Both the position numbers and the translations under genes were made by a program. Of a DNA stretch of 64,000 bases, positions 17,571 through 25,647 are shown piece by piece. This DNA is from Fibrobacter succinogenes (GTDB lineage: Bacteria; Fibrobacterota; Fibrobacteria; Fibrobacterales; Fibrobacteraceae): assembly GCA_902762795.1 (NCBI GenBank), contig CACWPM010000015.1:1-64000 (forward strand), in the 5' to 3' direction. The first letter of the stretch is position 1. Each line of letters starts with the position of its first letter. The notes beneath the pieces were generated by a model. The model had not been told where the DNA came from. It made no database searches and saw only the letters and a list, made by a program, of their open reading frames with translations.

Positions 17571-18554
17571 ATGAGCATCTTGGTTACCGGGGGAACGGGA
17601 TCTCTTGGGTTCAGCATTCTATCGAACTTGAGCGGCACCAATCACGAACTTTACAGTTTCAGTGACGAGCTTCCGCAACCGTGGCAAAAAGTCGAAGGCG
17701 TACAATATCTGACCGGAGACTTGCTTGATTTCAGGGATGTGCAGGAAATGATCCAAAAAGTTTCACCAACGCACATCTACCATCTGGCAAGCCAATCTTC
17801 CGTGGGACTCAGCTACAAGAAGCCCTACGAAACGCTCAACATCAACTTGCTTGGAACTCAAACGCTCCTCGAAGCCGTGCGGCAAGTTGTCCCGAGAGCA
17901 AAAGTTTTGCTTCTCAGCAGTAGCGAAATCTACGGACGGACTGAACAGCAACTGACTTACCTGCACAAGGAGACGGATCCACCCAATCCGCTTACCCCAT
18001 ACGCCACATCCAAGGCATGTATGGAAATTCTCGGGAACCAGTTCCGCAATGCAAACGGATTGCATGTCGTATTTGCACGTCCGTTCCATTTTACAGGGCC
18101 GCACCATAGCCGCCGCTTCGTAATCCCGTCCATCGCCTACCAGCTGGTGAAGATAAAGTATTACGGAGCCGAACCGGTTATTTACTCGGGAAGCCTTGAC
18201 GTAAGCCGTGACGTTGTGGACGTGCGTGACGTAGCCCGCGCCGCCATCCAGATTTTGAACACAGCCGAATCCGGCGAGGCGTTCAACATTTGCTGTGGAA
18301 AATCCTACACTTTCCGTGAACTCGTGGAAATGCTCGTGGAGATTTCCGGTGTAAGCGTGGACTTCAGATTCGACCCGGGTTATGACCGCAGCAACGACAT
18401 CCCGCTATTGATCGGAGACCCCACAAAAATCATGAATCTCGGCTGGAAACCCATGATTTGCATGGAAGACTGCCTCTCGGATTTGTTCAACGAAATGGTC
18501 GTTCGCCGCCGCGTAGAACTCAAGATGGGCATGGGCCGCGACCTGCGCCTGTAA
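17571..18554 (+). CDS. SDR-family nucleotide-sugar epimerase/reductase (Rmd/GMD-like)
   Basis: 327 residues, abutting the aroKB stop. Extended short-chain dehydrogenase: ILVTGGTGSLGFSIL at the N-terminus binds NAD(P), and the catalytic pair is seen as YATSK with the serine in LLLSSSEIYG. The stretch HLASQSSVGLSYKKPYETLN and ARPFHFTGPHHSRRFV are like GDP-mannose dehydratase and GDP-6-deoxy-4-keto-mannose reductase, so a GDP-deoxysugar for surface polysaccharide is a reasonable guess. Family membership is secure; substrate is not. A terminator lies 60 nt downstream. Confidence 0.85.
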   Translation: MSILVTGGTGSLGFSILSNLSGTNHELYSFSDELPQPWQKVEGVQYLTGDLLDFRDVQEMIQKVSPTHIYHLASQSSVGLSYKKPYETLNINLLGTQTLLEAVRQVVPRAKVLLLSSSEIYGRTEQQLTYLHKETDPPNPLTPYATSKACMEILGNQFRNANGLHVVFARPFHFTGPHHSRRFVIPSIAYQLVKIKYYGAEPVIYSGSLDVSRDVVDVRDVARAAIQILNTAESGEAFNICCGKSYTFRELVEMLVEISGVSVDFRFDPGYDRSNDIPLLIGDPTKIMNLGWKPMICMEDCLSDLFNEMVVRRRVELKMGMGRDLRL

Positions 18555-18613
18555 TTTGTTCCATTCAACGGTCATTCATCCGTAAAAAACGCCGTTTAGC
18601 GAATTTCTTCGAC

Positions 18614-18649
18614 AAAGCAGTTCCACATGAGCTGCTTTTTTTTATTTTT
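18614..18649 (+). terminator. Probable Rho-independent terminator after the SDR gene
   Basis: AAGCAG and CTGCTT arms around TTCCACATGAG, followed by TTTTTTATTTTT. It ends only 7 nt before the ATG of the next gene, so either the next gene has a promoter overlapping it or read-through is needed. Confidence 0.6.
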
Positions 18650-18655
18650 CCGAAT

Positions 18656-19705
18656 ATGAGATTACAAATAAAAAATATTGTTTTGGGGATTTGCACCCTG
18701 CTTGCTTTTTCAGCAACATCATACGCCGCCGAGGTCGTTGCACCGACTGGGGCTGATCGAGCCTTGACAGTTACGGACTTTATGCCTCACAAGGCCATTA
18801 CCAAGGAATTTAACGAAACATGGAGCTACCAGTTCGTATTCGACAACGGTACCCGCGCTTTTGTGAACTATTCCGTCCTCCACGTGCCAGGATCGGGTCG
18901 AAAAATCGGTTGCGATTTGAGCTTCTGGAACTTCAAGGGGAAATCCTATGCCGTCGGTCGCCAGTATCCACCGGAACGCCTTGTCGCAAACAAGGAAACG
19001 GCTACAATCGACATCAAGGGCGAATACATGCTCCAGAACAAGCCGGGCAAAGGACATCGCGTGCTCTACAGCGCCGACAAGGGTGGAAAGTTCCTCCTCG
19101 ATGTGACATTCGAAAACGCAGTCCAAGGCATGGTTCCCGGAAACGGCATCTGGACTTTCGGCAAGGAAAAGCTAGCCCAGTACATCCATATTCCATACGG
19201 TCGCGTTACGGGCAAGATCGCCTATAACGAAGACACCTTGACCGTCAAGGGATACGCCTACATGGACCAGACCTGGCAAACCGCACAGGCCACCGAAATA
19301 GCAGCCCGCACCATCAACTTCAGTACGAACGACAAGTCGCCGATGCACGCAGGACGTATCACGCTCACGACGGACGGCCAGCTCATGGGCTATGCCTTGT
19401 ACAACGGTCCACAGGGCATGAAGGTCGCTATGCCAGCAAAGGTCAAGGAAGGCGGTGCCGATTACAACGGCAAGAAATTCCCGAAAACGACTTTGGCATT
19501 CGAATGGAAGAACGGCGTCCCGGCCATGGTGTTCCCCGTGAACAAGGTGCTGCAAAAGGCTTCGCTTTTAGACAAGATCGACGGTTGGTTAGCAAAGAAA
19601 GCCATGAAGATTGCCGCAGGCGGCGAAGTATTGTTCTACCGCGGCAGAAGCCAGAACGGTCTTGGCAAAAAAATCGACTGGGCGATTACAGGGGTCAAGG
19701 ACTAA
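18656..19705 (+). CDS. Secreted lipocalin-like (CrtC/AttH-type) protein
   Basis: 349 residues. The ATG at 18656 gives a clean signal peptide (MRLQIKNIVLGICTLLAFS, cleavage near ATSYAA), whereas the longer open frame to 18458 overlaps the preceding gene. The body is beta-rich and includes VKGYAYMDQTWQTAQATEIA, resembling the YxDHxW-type motif of the carotenoid hydratase/AttH lipocalin fold. The function is unknown; such proteins bind or modify hydrophobic ligands. It overlaps hisA by one base (TAATG), so the two share a transcript, although no functional link is evident. Confidence 0.65.
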   Translation: MRLQIKNIVLGICTLLAFSATSYAAEVVAPTGADRALTVTDFMPHKAITKEFNETWSYQFVFDNGTRAFVNYSVLHVPGSGRKIGCDLSFWNFKGKSYAVGRQYPPERLVANKETATIDIKGEYMLQNKPGKGHRVLYSADKGGKFLLDVTFENAVQGMVPGNGIWTFGKEKLAQYIHIPYGRVTGKIAYNEDTLTVKGYAYMDQTWQTAQATEIAARTINFSTNDKSPMHAGRITLTTDGQLMGYALYNGPQGMKVAMPAKVKEGGADYNGKKFPKTTLAFEWKNGVPAMVFPVNKVLQKASLLDKIDGWLAKKAMKIAAGGEVLFYRGRSQNGLGKKIDWAITGVKD

Positions 19706-20487
19706 TGACGAAGTTTAGACCGTGCATTGATTTGCACGATGGCAAGGTAAAGCAAATCGTCGGAAGTTCACTTTCCGATAGCGGTGCTGGACTCAAGACG
19801 AATTTTGAAACCGACCGATCGCCGGCATGGTTTGCAGAACTCTACAAAAAAGATAAAATCCAAGGCGGGCACGTGATTATGCTCGGCAAGGGAAACGAGA
19901 GCGCGGCAAAGGACGCGCTTTCGGCGTATCCAGGGGGACTCCAAGTCGGTGGCGGGATTAACGCCCAGAACGCTAAGGAATATATTGACGCAGGCGCATC
20001 GCACGTGATCGTGACAAGCTGGATATTCCCGGAAGGCAAGCTCGACCGTTCGCGCTTGGAAAAACTAGTAAAGACGGTTGGTAAAGAACACTTGGTTCTA
20101 GACCTGAGCTGCAAGCGTACAGGAATCGTTGACGGCAAGCCCCAGTGGAAAATTGCGACGAACCGCTGGCAGACAATTATCGATATTGAAATTACAAAGG
20201 AAACGCTCGAAGACCTCGCACAATACTGCGATGAATTCTTGGTTCACGCGGCAGATGTCGAAGGCAAACAGCAAGGCATGGACGACGAACTCATTTTCTT
20301 CCTTGCTAAAAACAGCCCGATTCCAGTAACGTATGCGGGTGGTGCAAAATCGCTTGAAGACTTGGTACATTGTAAAGAAATTTCAAACGGCAAGATAGAT
20401 CTCACCATTGGTAGTGCATTAGACTTGTTCGGTGGCAAAGGAGTGAAGTATGACGACTGCGTCAAATTCAACAAAGCTCAAGGCTAG
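19705..20487 (+). CDS. hisA: Phosphoribosylformimino-AICAR ribotide isomerase, eukaryotic-type HisA
   Basis: 260 residues from the ATG overlapping the previous stop. It catalyses the Amadori isomerisation ProFAR to PRFAR in histidine synthesis. The N-terminus FRPCIDLHDGKVKQIVGSSL, then GGHVIMLGKGNESAAKDAL, LQVGGGINAQNAKEYIDAGA, HVIVTSWIFPEGKLD and LVHAADVEGKQQGMDDEL, match the fungal/plant HIS6-type sequence rather than ordinary bacterial HisA. The (beta-alpha)8 phosphate loops are AGGA near the end and GGGIN in the middle. No other his gene is in the window. It overlaps the next gene by 38 nt. Confidence 0.93.
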   Translation: MTKFRPCIDLHDGKVKQIVGSSLSDSGAGLKTNFETDRSPAWFAELYKKDKIQGGHVIMLGKGNESAAKDALSAYPGGLQVGGGINAQNAKEYIDAGASHVIVTSWIFPEGKLDRSRLEKLVKTVGKEHLVLDLSCKRTGIVDGKPQWKIATNRWQTIIDIEITKETLEDLAQYCDEFLVHAADVEGKQQGMDDELIFFLAKNSPIPVTYAGGAKSLEDLVHCKEISNGKIDLTIGSALDLFGGKGVKYDDCVKFNKAQG

Positions 20488-21883
20488 CGACAAGCTCGAT
20501 TCCCGCCCAGCTATTTTTGGACGCAAGGTCACAAGCACCTTCCGCAAGATGTTTTCGTTTGACCACAGACCGCCCGGAAACATCCGCACCTGCTGGATTC
20601 CGCCTCTGGTGGCGCTGACGCCGATTTTGAATATACCGAAGCTCCTGAAGTTGCGCTCCTATTTGAAAAAAGAACGCAAGAAAAGAGATCCGGACGATGT
20701 ACGCATCCTGTTTTACTCGGACAACCTGGACGAGACGAACGGCATTGCGAACAACTTGAGAAACGTAATCCCGTATATGCGTGCTCACGGCATGAAGGCT
20801 TATCTCGCCGGAAGCGCATTCAACACGCGCCCGTGCGGTGTCGTGGAAAACAGCTACTGCATTTTGTTGCCACGTTTGTTCAGCATGGAACAGCTCGGGT
20901 ACGCGAACAGTGAACTCGCCATTCCGCGCATTTCGCCGGTGCTCCGTTTGCTCAAGCGCTACCCCATCGACATGATTGAACTTGAGACGCCGAGCCCTGG
21001 CGCTTGGGTGGTTTGCCTTTGCGGATGGATTGCGGGCATCAAGGTCTTTAGCCATTACCGCACCGACGTTCCGACTTATGCCAAGACTCTCGTAAAAGCG
21101 AAGTGGATGCACACGTACGTGCTTTGGCTCATGCGTATTTTCTACTGGATGGCACGCCCGGTCATTAGCCCTTGCGAAGACTACGCGAACATTTTGAAAA
21201 AAGACTTGAAAGTTCCTGCAAACCAAGTGCAGATTCTCCCCCGCGGTCTCCCGCTGGAGAAGTTCTCGCCGGAACTGCGAGGCAAAGGCGCTTGGGAAAA
21301 GTTCGGCAGCGACCGAACCAAGAGACCCGTGCGATTTGCATTTATCGGTCGAATTTCAAAGGAAAAGAACCTTGAATTTTTGAATTCCGTATGGAGCAAG
21401 TTCTCGGCCAAGCACGACGATGTGGAACTCATGTACGTGGGCTACGGTTGGTATCTTGAAGAAATCAAGAAGCAATTCAAGGATAATCCGAGCGTGTGCT
21501 TTGCTGGCGAACAGGGCGGCGAGATGCTCGCAAGCCTTTATGCGGATGCAGACTTTTTCTTGTTCCCGAGCACGACAGATACATTCGGAAACGTGGTCGT
21601 AGAAGCAATGTCTACGGGCACACCCGCTATCGTAAGCAATTACGGCGGCCCGAGAAGCATCGTGCAAGACGACAACAAGTGCGGACGCATTTTGCCGATT
21701 GACGAAGCAAAATGGATTGAGACATTGGAAGAATGCCGAAACATCAAGCTCGAACAGCCGGAAGTTTACGAACAGATGCGAATCGACAGTCACAAACGCA
21801 GCGAACGCTATACGCTCGAAAGTTCGACCAAGACGCAGTTCGAATTCTTTAGGAAGCTCAAACGCGAAACGTACGGGATTTAA
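20450..21883 (+). CDS. GT4-family glycosyltransferase
   Basis: 477 residues, starting inside the end of hisA. GT-B fold: the N-terminal domain has ILFYSDNLDETNGIANNLRNV and the C-terminal domain has VRFAFIGRISKEKNLEFL, GEQGGEMLASLYADADFFLF and the donor-binding EAMSTGTPAIVSNYGGPRSIV (E-x7-E type). The overall layout is like bacterial alpha-mannosyl/glucosyl transferases acting on lipids or surface glycans (MgtA/GtfA-like). Residues 1-75 are an N-terminal extension with a hydrophobic stretch that could hold it at the membrane. Acceptor and sugar unknown. Confidence 0.85.
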   Translation: MTTASNSTKLKASDKLDSRPAIFGRKVTSTFRKMFSFDHRPPGNIRTCWIPPLVALTPILNIPKLLKLRSYLKKERKKRDPDDVRILFYSDNLDETNGIANNLRNVIPYMRAHGMKAYLAGSAFNTRPCGVVENSYCILLPRLFSMEQLGYANSELAIPRISPVLRLLKRYPIDMIELETPSPGAWVVCLCGWIAGIKVFSHYRTDVPTYAKTLVKAKWMHTYVLWLMRIFYWMARPVISPCEDYANILKKDLKVPANQVQILPRGLPLEKFSPELRGKGAWEKFGSDRTKRPVRFAFIGRISKEKNLEFLNSVWSKFSAKHDDVELMYVGYGWYLEEIKKQFKDNPSVCFAGEQGGEMLASLYADADFFLFPSTTDTFGNVVVEAMSTGTPAIVSNYGGPRSIVQDDNKCGRILPIDEAKWIETLEECRNIKLEQPEVYEQMRIDSHKRSERYTLESSTKTQFEFFRKLKRETYGI

Positions 21884-22026
21884 TTAGACGAGAAAACGGC
21901 GCAAAGTGCCTACAGACGAGAGATGAAAAATTATAGTTAGGCAACGAAGCTGCGACTTTTCCACTCTCGTCTAACACGATTTTTTACCTAAGACCTAAAA
22001 CCTATTACCTACTCCCTACGGAACTA
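21884..22026. repeat. Intergenic inverted repeat and ACCTA-type tract before mutY
   Basis: TTAGACGAGA (21883-21892) and TCTCGTCTAA (about 21966-21976) are perfect inverted copies enclosing 70 bp. They are followed by an ACCTAAGACCTAAAACCTAT-type degenerate tract (21988-22015), the reverse-complement sense of the TAGGTT tract upstream of nadC. No gene. Confidence 0.6.
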
Positions 22027-23109
22027 ATGACTCCAGATTCTTTGAAACGTTTGCGCGATTGGTTCAAGGCGAACGCGGCAGAACTCCCGTGGAGGCTTGC
22101 TGATTTAGATGCACCGCGTGATCCGTATGCAGTCTGGATTAGCGAGACAATGTTGCAGCAGACGCAAGTTTCAACGGTCAAGGATTACTTTATCCGCTGG
22201 ATGGAGCGTTTCCCGGATATAGAGACACTCGCCAAGGCGGATGAGGCCGAAGTATTTCAGTATTGGCAGGGACTAGGGTATTATAGCCGTGCCAGGAATA
22301 TTTTAAAAACAGCGAAAATCGTCGCGGCCCTTCAGCACAAGATGCCCGAGACGCGCAAGGAACTTGAAGCGTTGCCGGGAATTGGAGCGTACACGGCAGG
22401 CGCAATTTTAAGCCTCGCCTACCATAAACGCGAAGCAATTTTAGACGGAAATCTCGTCAGGATTTTTAGCCGATTGTACGAGCTTGATTTTTTGCCGACG
22501 GACAAAAGCTCCGCAAACAAAAATTGCACCGAGATTTATTGGGGATATGCGCGGGAAGTGGCGGATTCACCCAAAGCATACATGCACAACGAAGCGCTGA
22601 TGGAACTTGGGCGCACTGTATGCAAGACGAAATCACCGCTCTGCAAGACATGCCCACTCCATAAAGAATGCCGCGCGTTCTTGGATGGCCGCACAGAGGA
22701 ATTTCCTCCAACACAAAAACGTACCGAAAAAAACTGGCATGGGACCGTGCTTGTAGTTGAGAGTGCGGACGAAAAAATCCTAGCAGTGAATGGCGGACAA
22801 AAATTTTTAGACGGACAGCTAGCGCTCCCGCATTTCGAAAGTACCCGCGGAGCAACCGTTGGTATCCCTGCAAAAGCAGAAGATTACATCAATATCGACA
22901 AAGTAGAATCCGTGGAATACTGCGGGACATTTCGGCACAACATCACCATACACAAAATTGAATGCGACATTCTCCATGTACGGCTAGCAACAAAAGCAAA
23001 AGCCATGTTAATTACAAACAAATTTACAAACACATGGATTGAAAAAGCGAAAGTCTTCGAGACCTTCGCGAATAGTTTTAGCTTGAAAGCGTTGAAAAAA
23101 GTGTTTTAA
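22027..23109 (+). CDS. mutY: Adenine DNA glycosylase MutY
   Basis: 360 residues. It removes A opposite 8-oxoG. Visible: ISETMLQQTQVSTVKDYF, helix-hairpin-helix ALPGIGAYTAGAILSLAY, the catalytic aspartate in ILDGNLVRIF, and a 4Fe-4S cluster site CKTKSPLCKTCPLHKEC (C-x6-C-x2-C-x5-C). The C-terminal 130 residues are a NUDIX-like lesion-recognition domain. The last 70 bp of the gene including the stop are duplicated exactly at 25578-25647, so the present 3' end marks one border of an inserted cassette. Confidence 0.96.
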   Translation: MTPDSLKRLRDWFKANAAELPWRLADLDAPRDPYAVWISETMLQQTQVSTVKDYFIRWMERFPDIETLAKADEAEVFQYWQGLGYYSRARNILKTAKIVAALQHKMPETRKELEALPGIGAYTAGAILSLAYHKREAILDGNLVRIFSRLYELDFLPTDKSSANKNCTEIYWGYAREVADSPKAYMHNEALMELGRTVCKTKSPLCKTCPLHKECRAFLDGRTEEFPPTQKRTEKNWHGTVLVVESADEKILAVNGGQKFLDGQLALPHFESTRGATVGIPAKAEDYINIDKVESVEYCGTFRHNITIHKIECDILHVRLATKAKAMLITNKFTNTWIEKAKVFETFANSFSLKALKKVF

Positions 23110-23111
23110 AA
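23042..23111. repeat. 70-bp perfect direct repeat, left copy (mutY 3' end)
   Basis: Bases 23042-23111 (AAAAAGCGAAAGTCTTCGAG to GTGTTTTAAAA) are identical to 25578-25647. The left copy encodes the last 22 codons of mutY and its stop. Together the copies bracket the AT-rich three-gene cassette, like attL/attR of an element integrated at a gene 3' end. Confidence 0.95.
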
Positions 23112-23113
23112 GA

Positions 23114-23632
23114 TTACTTGTTTTTTCTGTAATTAATCAAACGGCAATCGCCTTCAAAATCAACATATTTTGTGCCAATAAATTCTGAAGGAATTTTCAA
23201 TTCAAGATTAACGGTACATGAGCAGTGTGATCTAAACTCATCAATCCCTACAACAACTGAATCATTAGTAATCGGGTCAAACGCTTTAGTTATACGTGTA
23301 TAGTTCTGAGTAGCAAATAACGTATCATTTCGAGTTTCGTAAACCATCGAAACGAATCCACTACAAATCATACCTGTTACCAAGTTAACAGTTGCAGAAC
23401 CATCATCATTTATATAAAAATCAATAAATTCTTCGCCTTGTCCGTCAGCCCATTTCGCAAGATAATCTTTACATGAAGATGTTTTGAAATCAAATGATTC
23501 ACCTTTTAATGCAGATGTATTTGCAGGCACGCTTATCAGCGTATCACTGGAATTAGAATCATCAGAACAAGCGGTAAGCACTACAAAGCTAGTGGCTATA
23601 GTGATTAAAGCGAACAGAACCTTTATTTTCAT
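23114..23632 (-). CDS. Small lipoprotein of the cassette
   Basis: 172 residues from the ATG at 23630-23632, which has GGAGGGATTACAATC upstream; the open frame extends further but without a ribosome site. A lipoprotein signal (MKIKVLFALITIATSFVVLTAC) places the lipobox cysteine at residue 22, followed by SDDSNSSD. The mature part is beta-rich and not recognised. It overlaps the preceding gene by 44 nt, so is co-expressed with it. Confidence 0.7.
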   Translation of the reverse strand: MKIKVLFALITIATSFVVLTACSDDSNSSDTLISVPANTSALKGESFDFKTSSCKDYLAKWADGQGEEFIDFYINDDGSATVNLVTGMICSGFVSMVYETRNDTLFATQNYTRITKAFDPITNDSVVVGIDEFRSHCSCTVNLELKIPSEFIGTKYVDFEGDCRLINYRKNK

Positions 23633-24518
23633 GATTGTAATCCCTCCATGATCGACGTGAATGTGGCGCATCTATAATATAACCTATTTTTTCGTTATTA
23701 GATAATTTTATTGTCGATGCGTAAGAAAGACAAGGAAATAATTTCTTTGTATTGCCAACAAAAACTTCACAATAAGACTCGGTAACGCTACCAACTTCAA
23801 TTTTTTCTATTCTTCCATCCTTTTCGTATCCATCTTGATCAAAAACTTTAACAACATCAAATTCTTCATTTATTAATGAATCAAGAGTTTCTTTATTTTC
23901 ATTAATACCATCATCTGTTTTTATAATTTCAGAAGTGTTCTTCAAATCCTGTAAAGAAATTTTTGCATCTTTAAGTACGCCTTTAGCATCAGTCCGAATA
24001 ACTAAAAAATCATTGACACTACGCACAACACGGTTATTAAATACACGGCTAAAATTAAACCTAAACCCTTCTATTCTCATTCCCTGACTTTGCGAGAATG
24101 ATTGTTCTGTATCTACGGATACAAGCATAAACTGTTTTACAAATTCCGCAGGCATTATTTTTTCTAAAATTTTCCGCGCGCATAAAGCTCGATGCGTTTC
24201 CAATTCAGAAATATCAAAACTTACATTATCTTTTTTTATTCTAAGAGTATTATTTTTTATTTCTTGTATACGATATGTTTTTTGAAAAAAAGTTTTCAAG
24301 TAATCATAAATTTTATGGGAAGATTCATCAACAGAAACTATATAAGCTTTTTTTGGGGGGATAACATCATTTCCTCGTTTCACCTTTTTCAAACCATCTT
24401 GATTTCGACTAATTAAATAACTCTTAGCTTTTTCCCCCATAACAAGAATCGGTTTTCCAAAGCTTAACGACATTCCCACAGCAAGTATAATAATAAAAAA
24501 AGCAAATTTACACTTCAT
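23589..24518 (-). CDS. Secreted protein of unknown function in the cassette
   Basis: About 309 residues from the ATG at 24516-24518 (GGGAG 9 nt upstream), with a signal peptide ending near LSFG. The layout (DSLINEEFDVVKVFD..., VLKDAKISLQDLKN, GSVTESYCEVFV) is loosely like protease propeptide (PepSY/FTP) modules, but this is weak. The last 30 residues (PHSRRSWRDYNHENKGSVRF) lie in the region overlapping the lipoprotein gene and look like an out-of-frame extension, so the C-terminus may be frameshifted. Found 19 nt downstream of the caspase-like gene. Confidence 0.6.
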   Translation of the reverse strand: MKCKFAFFIIILAVGMSLSFGKPILVMGEKAKSYLISRNQDGLKKVKRGNDVIPPKKAYIVSVDESSHKIYDYLKTFFQKTYRIQEIKNNTLRIKKDNVSFDISELETHRALCARKILEKIMPAEFVKQFMLVSVDTEQSFSQSQGMRIEGFRFNFSRVFNNRVVRSVNDFLVIRTDAKGVLKDAKISLQDLKNTSEIIKTDDGINENKETLDSLINEEFDVVKVFDQDGYEKDGRIEKIEVGSVTESYCEVFVGNTKKLFPCLSYASTIKLSNNEKIGYIIDAPHSRRSWRDYNHENKGSVRFNHYSH

Positions 24519-24537
24519 TCCATCATCTCCCTTTTTA

Positions 24538-25485
24538 TTATATCCAAGCGGTATCTGGTGAATAGAATTCAGGTTCTCCATGAACATCATACATCACAAA
24601 AAATTCTAGGGATCCATTAATTTTGATTGGACGATTAAAGGTATGATCGAATCGTTCCATACTCGTATCATGATAAATACCATTTTCATCAAACCCACGC
24701 AAAAAAGCTATTGCAGGTTTCAAACCTGTATGACGACCAAAACGAGTAAAATCGTTTACAAGATCAGCATTAGCCATATTAAATGAATCCCAAATAGTTT
24801 CACCTTCTTCTATAAAATATTTTGTAAAATAATCGTACAAATTTTCCGACGCATACACAAAGTCTGCATATTTATAATCCTCCCATGATAAAGAATAAAA
24901 GCCCAAAATAGCATGAACGCCTTTAAAAACCGATATCAACTTACCAACCTTAGAAAGATCCACTGTTTCCGCAGTTAAGGGTTTCTCCAATTTACCATCC
25001 TTATTAACATTCAAAGTTAAGCAAGCATCAAAAATAACCCACCGAGTTTCCCCTCCATACACCTTACCACATTGGTCGTTGGGACATACATCGCTTCCGC
25101 AACCGCTACTTATGTTCATTGGGTAATCATACAAGCATATCTGCTGTGGTTTGCCATGTCCAGAAAAGAATACAAATTCCGATTGGTATAGCACAGCAGT
25201 TCCATACTGGTCTTTTTTCGCAGAAATATTAAAATCACGATAAGTTGAATAAGTCTTTTTATTCGGATATTTCTGTTTCACTCTAGAAAACAGAGTTTCA
25301 ATAAACATCCGTTCATGTCTATCACTTCTATTTAAATTTTTTATATTACCATAATAAGCATGAGAATACTCATTCACAGCAAAAGAAGCCACCCTAACCT
25401 GTTTAGGAGTCTCCCAAGTGGGCGAAGCCGCAAATGTAATTATCGAGAGCAATAAAATAAAAGGAATAGTTAAATTCTTCTTCAT
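24538..25485 (-). CDS. Secreted caspase-like (clan CD) putative cysteine peptidase
   Basis: 315 residues with signal peptide MKKNLTIPFILLLSIITFAA. The pattern is that of the caspase/gingipain fold: a hydrophobic strand ending in FVFFSGHG with His110, then WVIFDACLTL with Cys155 after a second hydrophobic strand, i.e. an SGHG...DAC dyad. It then continues with a helix-rich region (LISVFKGVHAILGFYS, ENLYDYFTKYFIEEG). Similar architecture is found in DUF6345-type proteins. Whether it is an active protease is inference. It is the first gene of the three-gene AT-rich cassette. Confidence 0.65.
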   Translation of the reverse strand: MKKNLTIPFILLLSIITFAASPTWETPKQVRVASFAVNEYSHAYYGNIKNLNRSDRHERMFIETLFSRVKQKYPNKKTYSTYRDFNISAKKDQYGTAVLYQSEFVFFSGHGKPQQICLYDYPMNISSGCGSDVCPNDQCGKVYGGETRWVIFDACLTLNVNKDGKLEKPLTAETVDLSKVGKLISVFKGVHAILGFYSLSWEDYKYADFVYASENLYDYFTKYFIEEGETIWDSFNMANADLVNDFTRFGRHTGLKPAIAFLRGFDENGIYHDTSMERFDHTFNRPIKINGSLEFFVMYDVHGEPEFYSPDTAWI

Positions 25486-25577
25486 GAAGAATAAGCTAAA
25501 AAAAAAAATTTGTCAATATTTTTTTTATAAATTAAATTTTAGTATCGTAACAAACAACAAAACGTTCTCAACCATAT

Positions 25578-25647
25578 AAAAAGCGAAAGTCTTCGAGACC
25601 TTCGCGAATAGTTTTAGCTTGAAAGCGTTGAAAAAAGTGTTTTAAAA
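25578..25647. repeat. 70-bp perfect direct repeat, right copy
   Basis: Exact copy of the last 70 bp of mutY, lacking the rest of the gene. The stop codon of the minus-strand outer-membrane protein gene (25642-25644) lies inside it, showing that this junction is the ancestral mutY/25642 boundary or a faithful copy of it. Confidence 0.95.

Larger units (their letters stand above)
23112..25647. mobile_element. Putative integrated 2.5-kb cassette at the mutY 3' end
   Basis: The segment lies between two exact 70-bp copies of the mutY 3' end. Removing one repeat and the intervening DNA would leave mutY directly convergent with the outer-membrane gene at 25642-27351, whose stop codon lies in the right repeat. 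The insert is much more AT-rich than mutY and carries three minus-strand genes (caspase-like, unknown, lipoprotein). There is no integrase, transposase or terminal inverted repeat, so mobility would have to be supplied in trans or the segment is a reduced remnant. A plain duplication plus insertion is the alternative. Confidence 0.7.

Noticed and set aside
23112-25577. Integrase or transposase within the mutY cassette
   Set aside because: All three genes were read through; none has recombinase motifs and no terminal inverted repeats were found.
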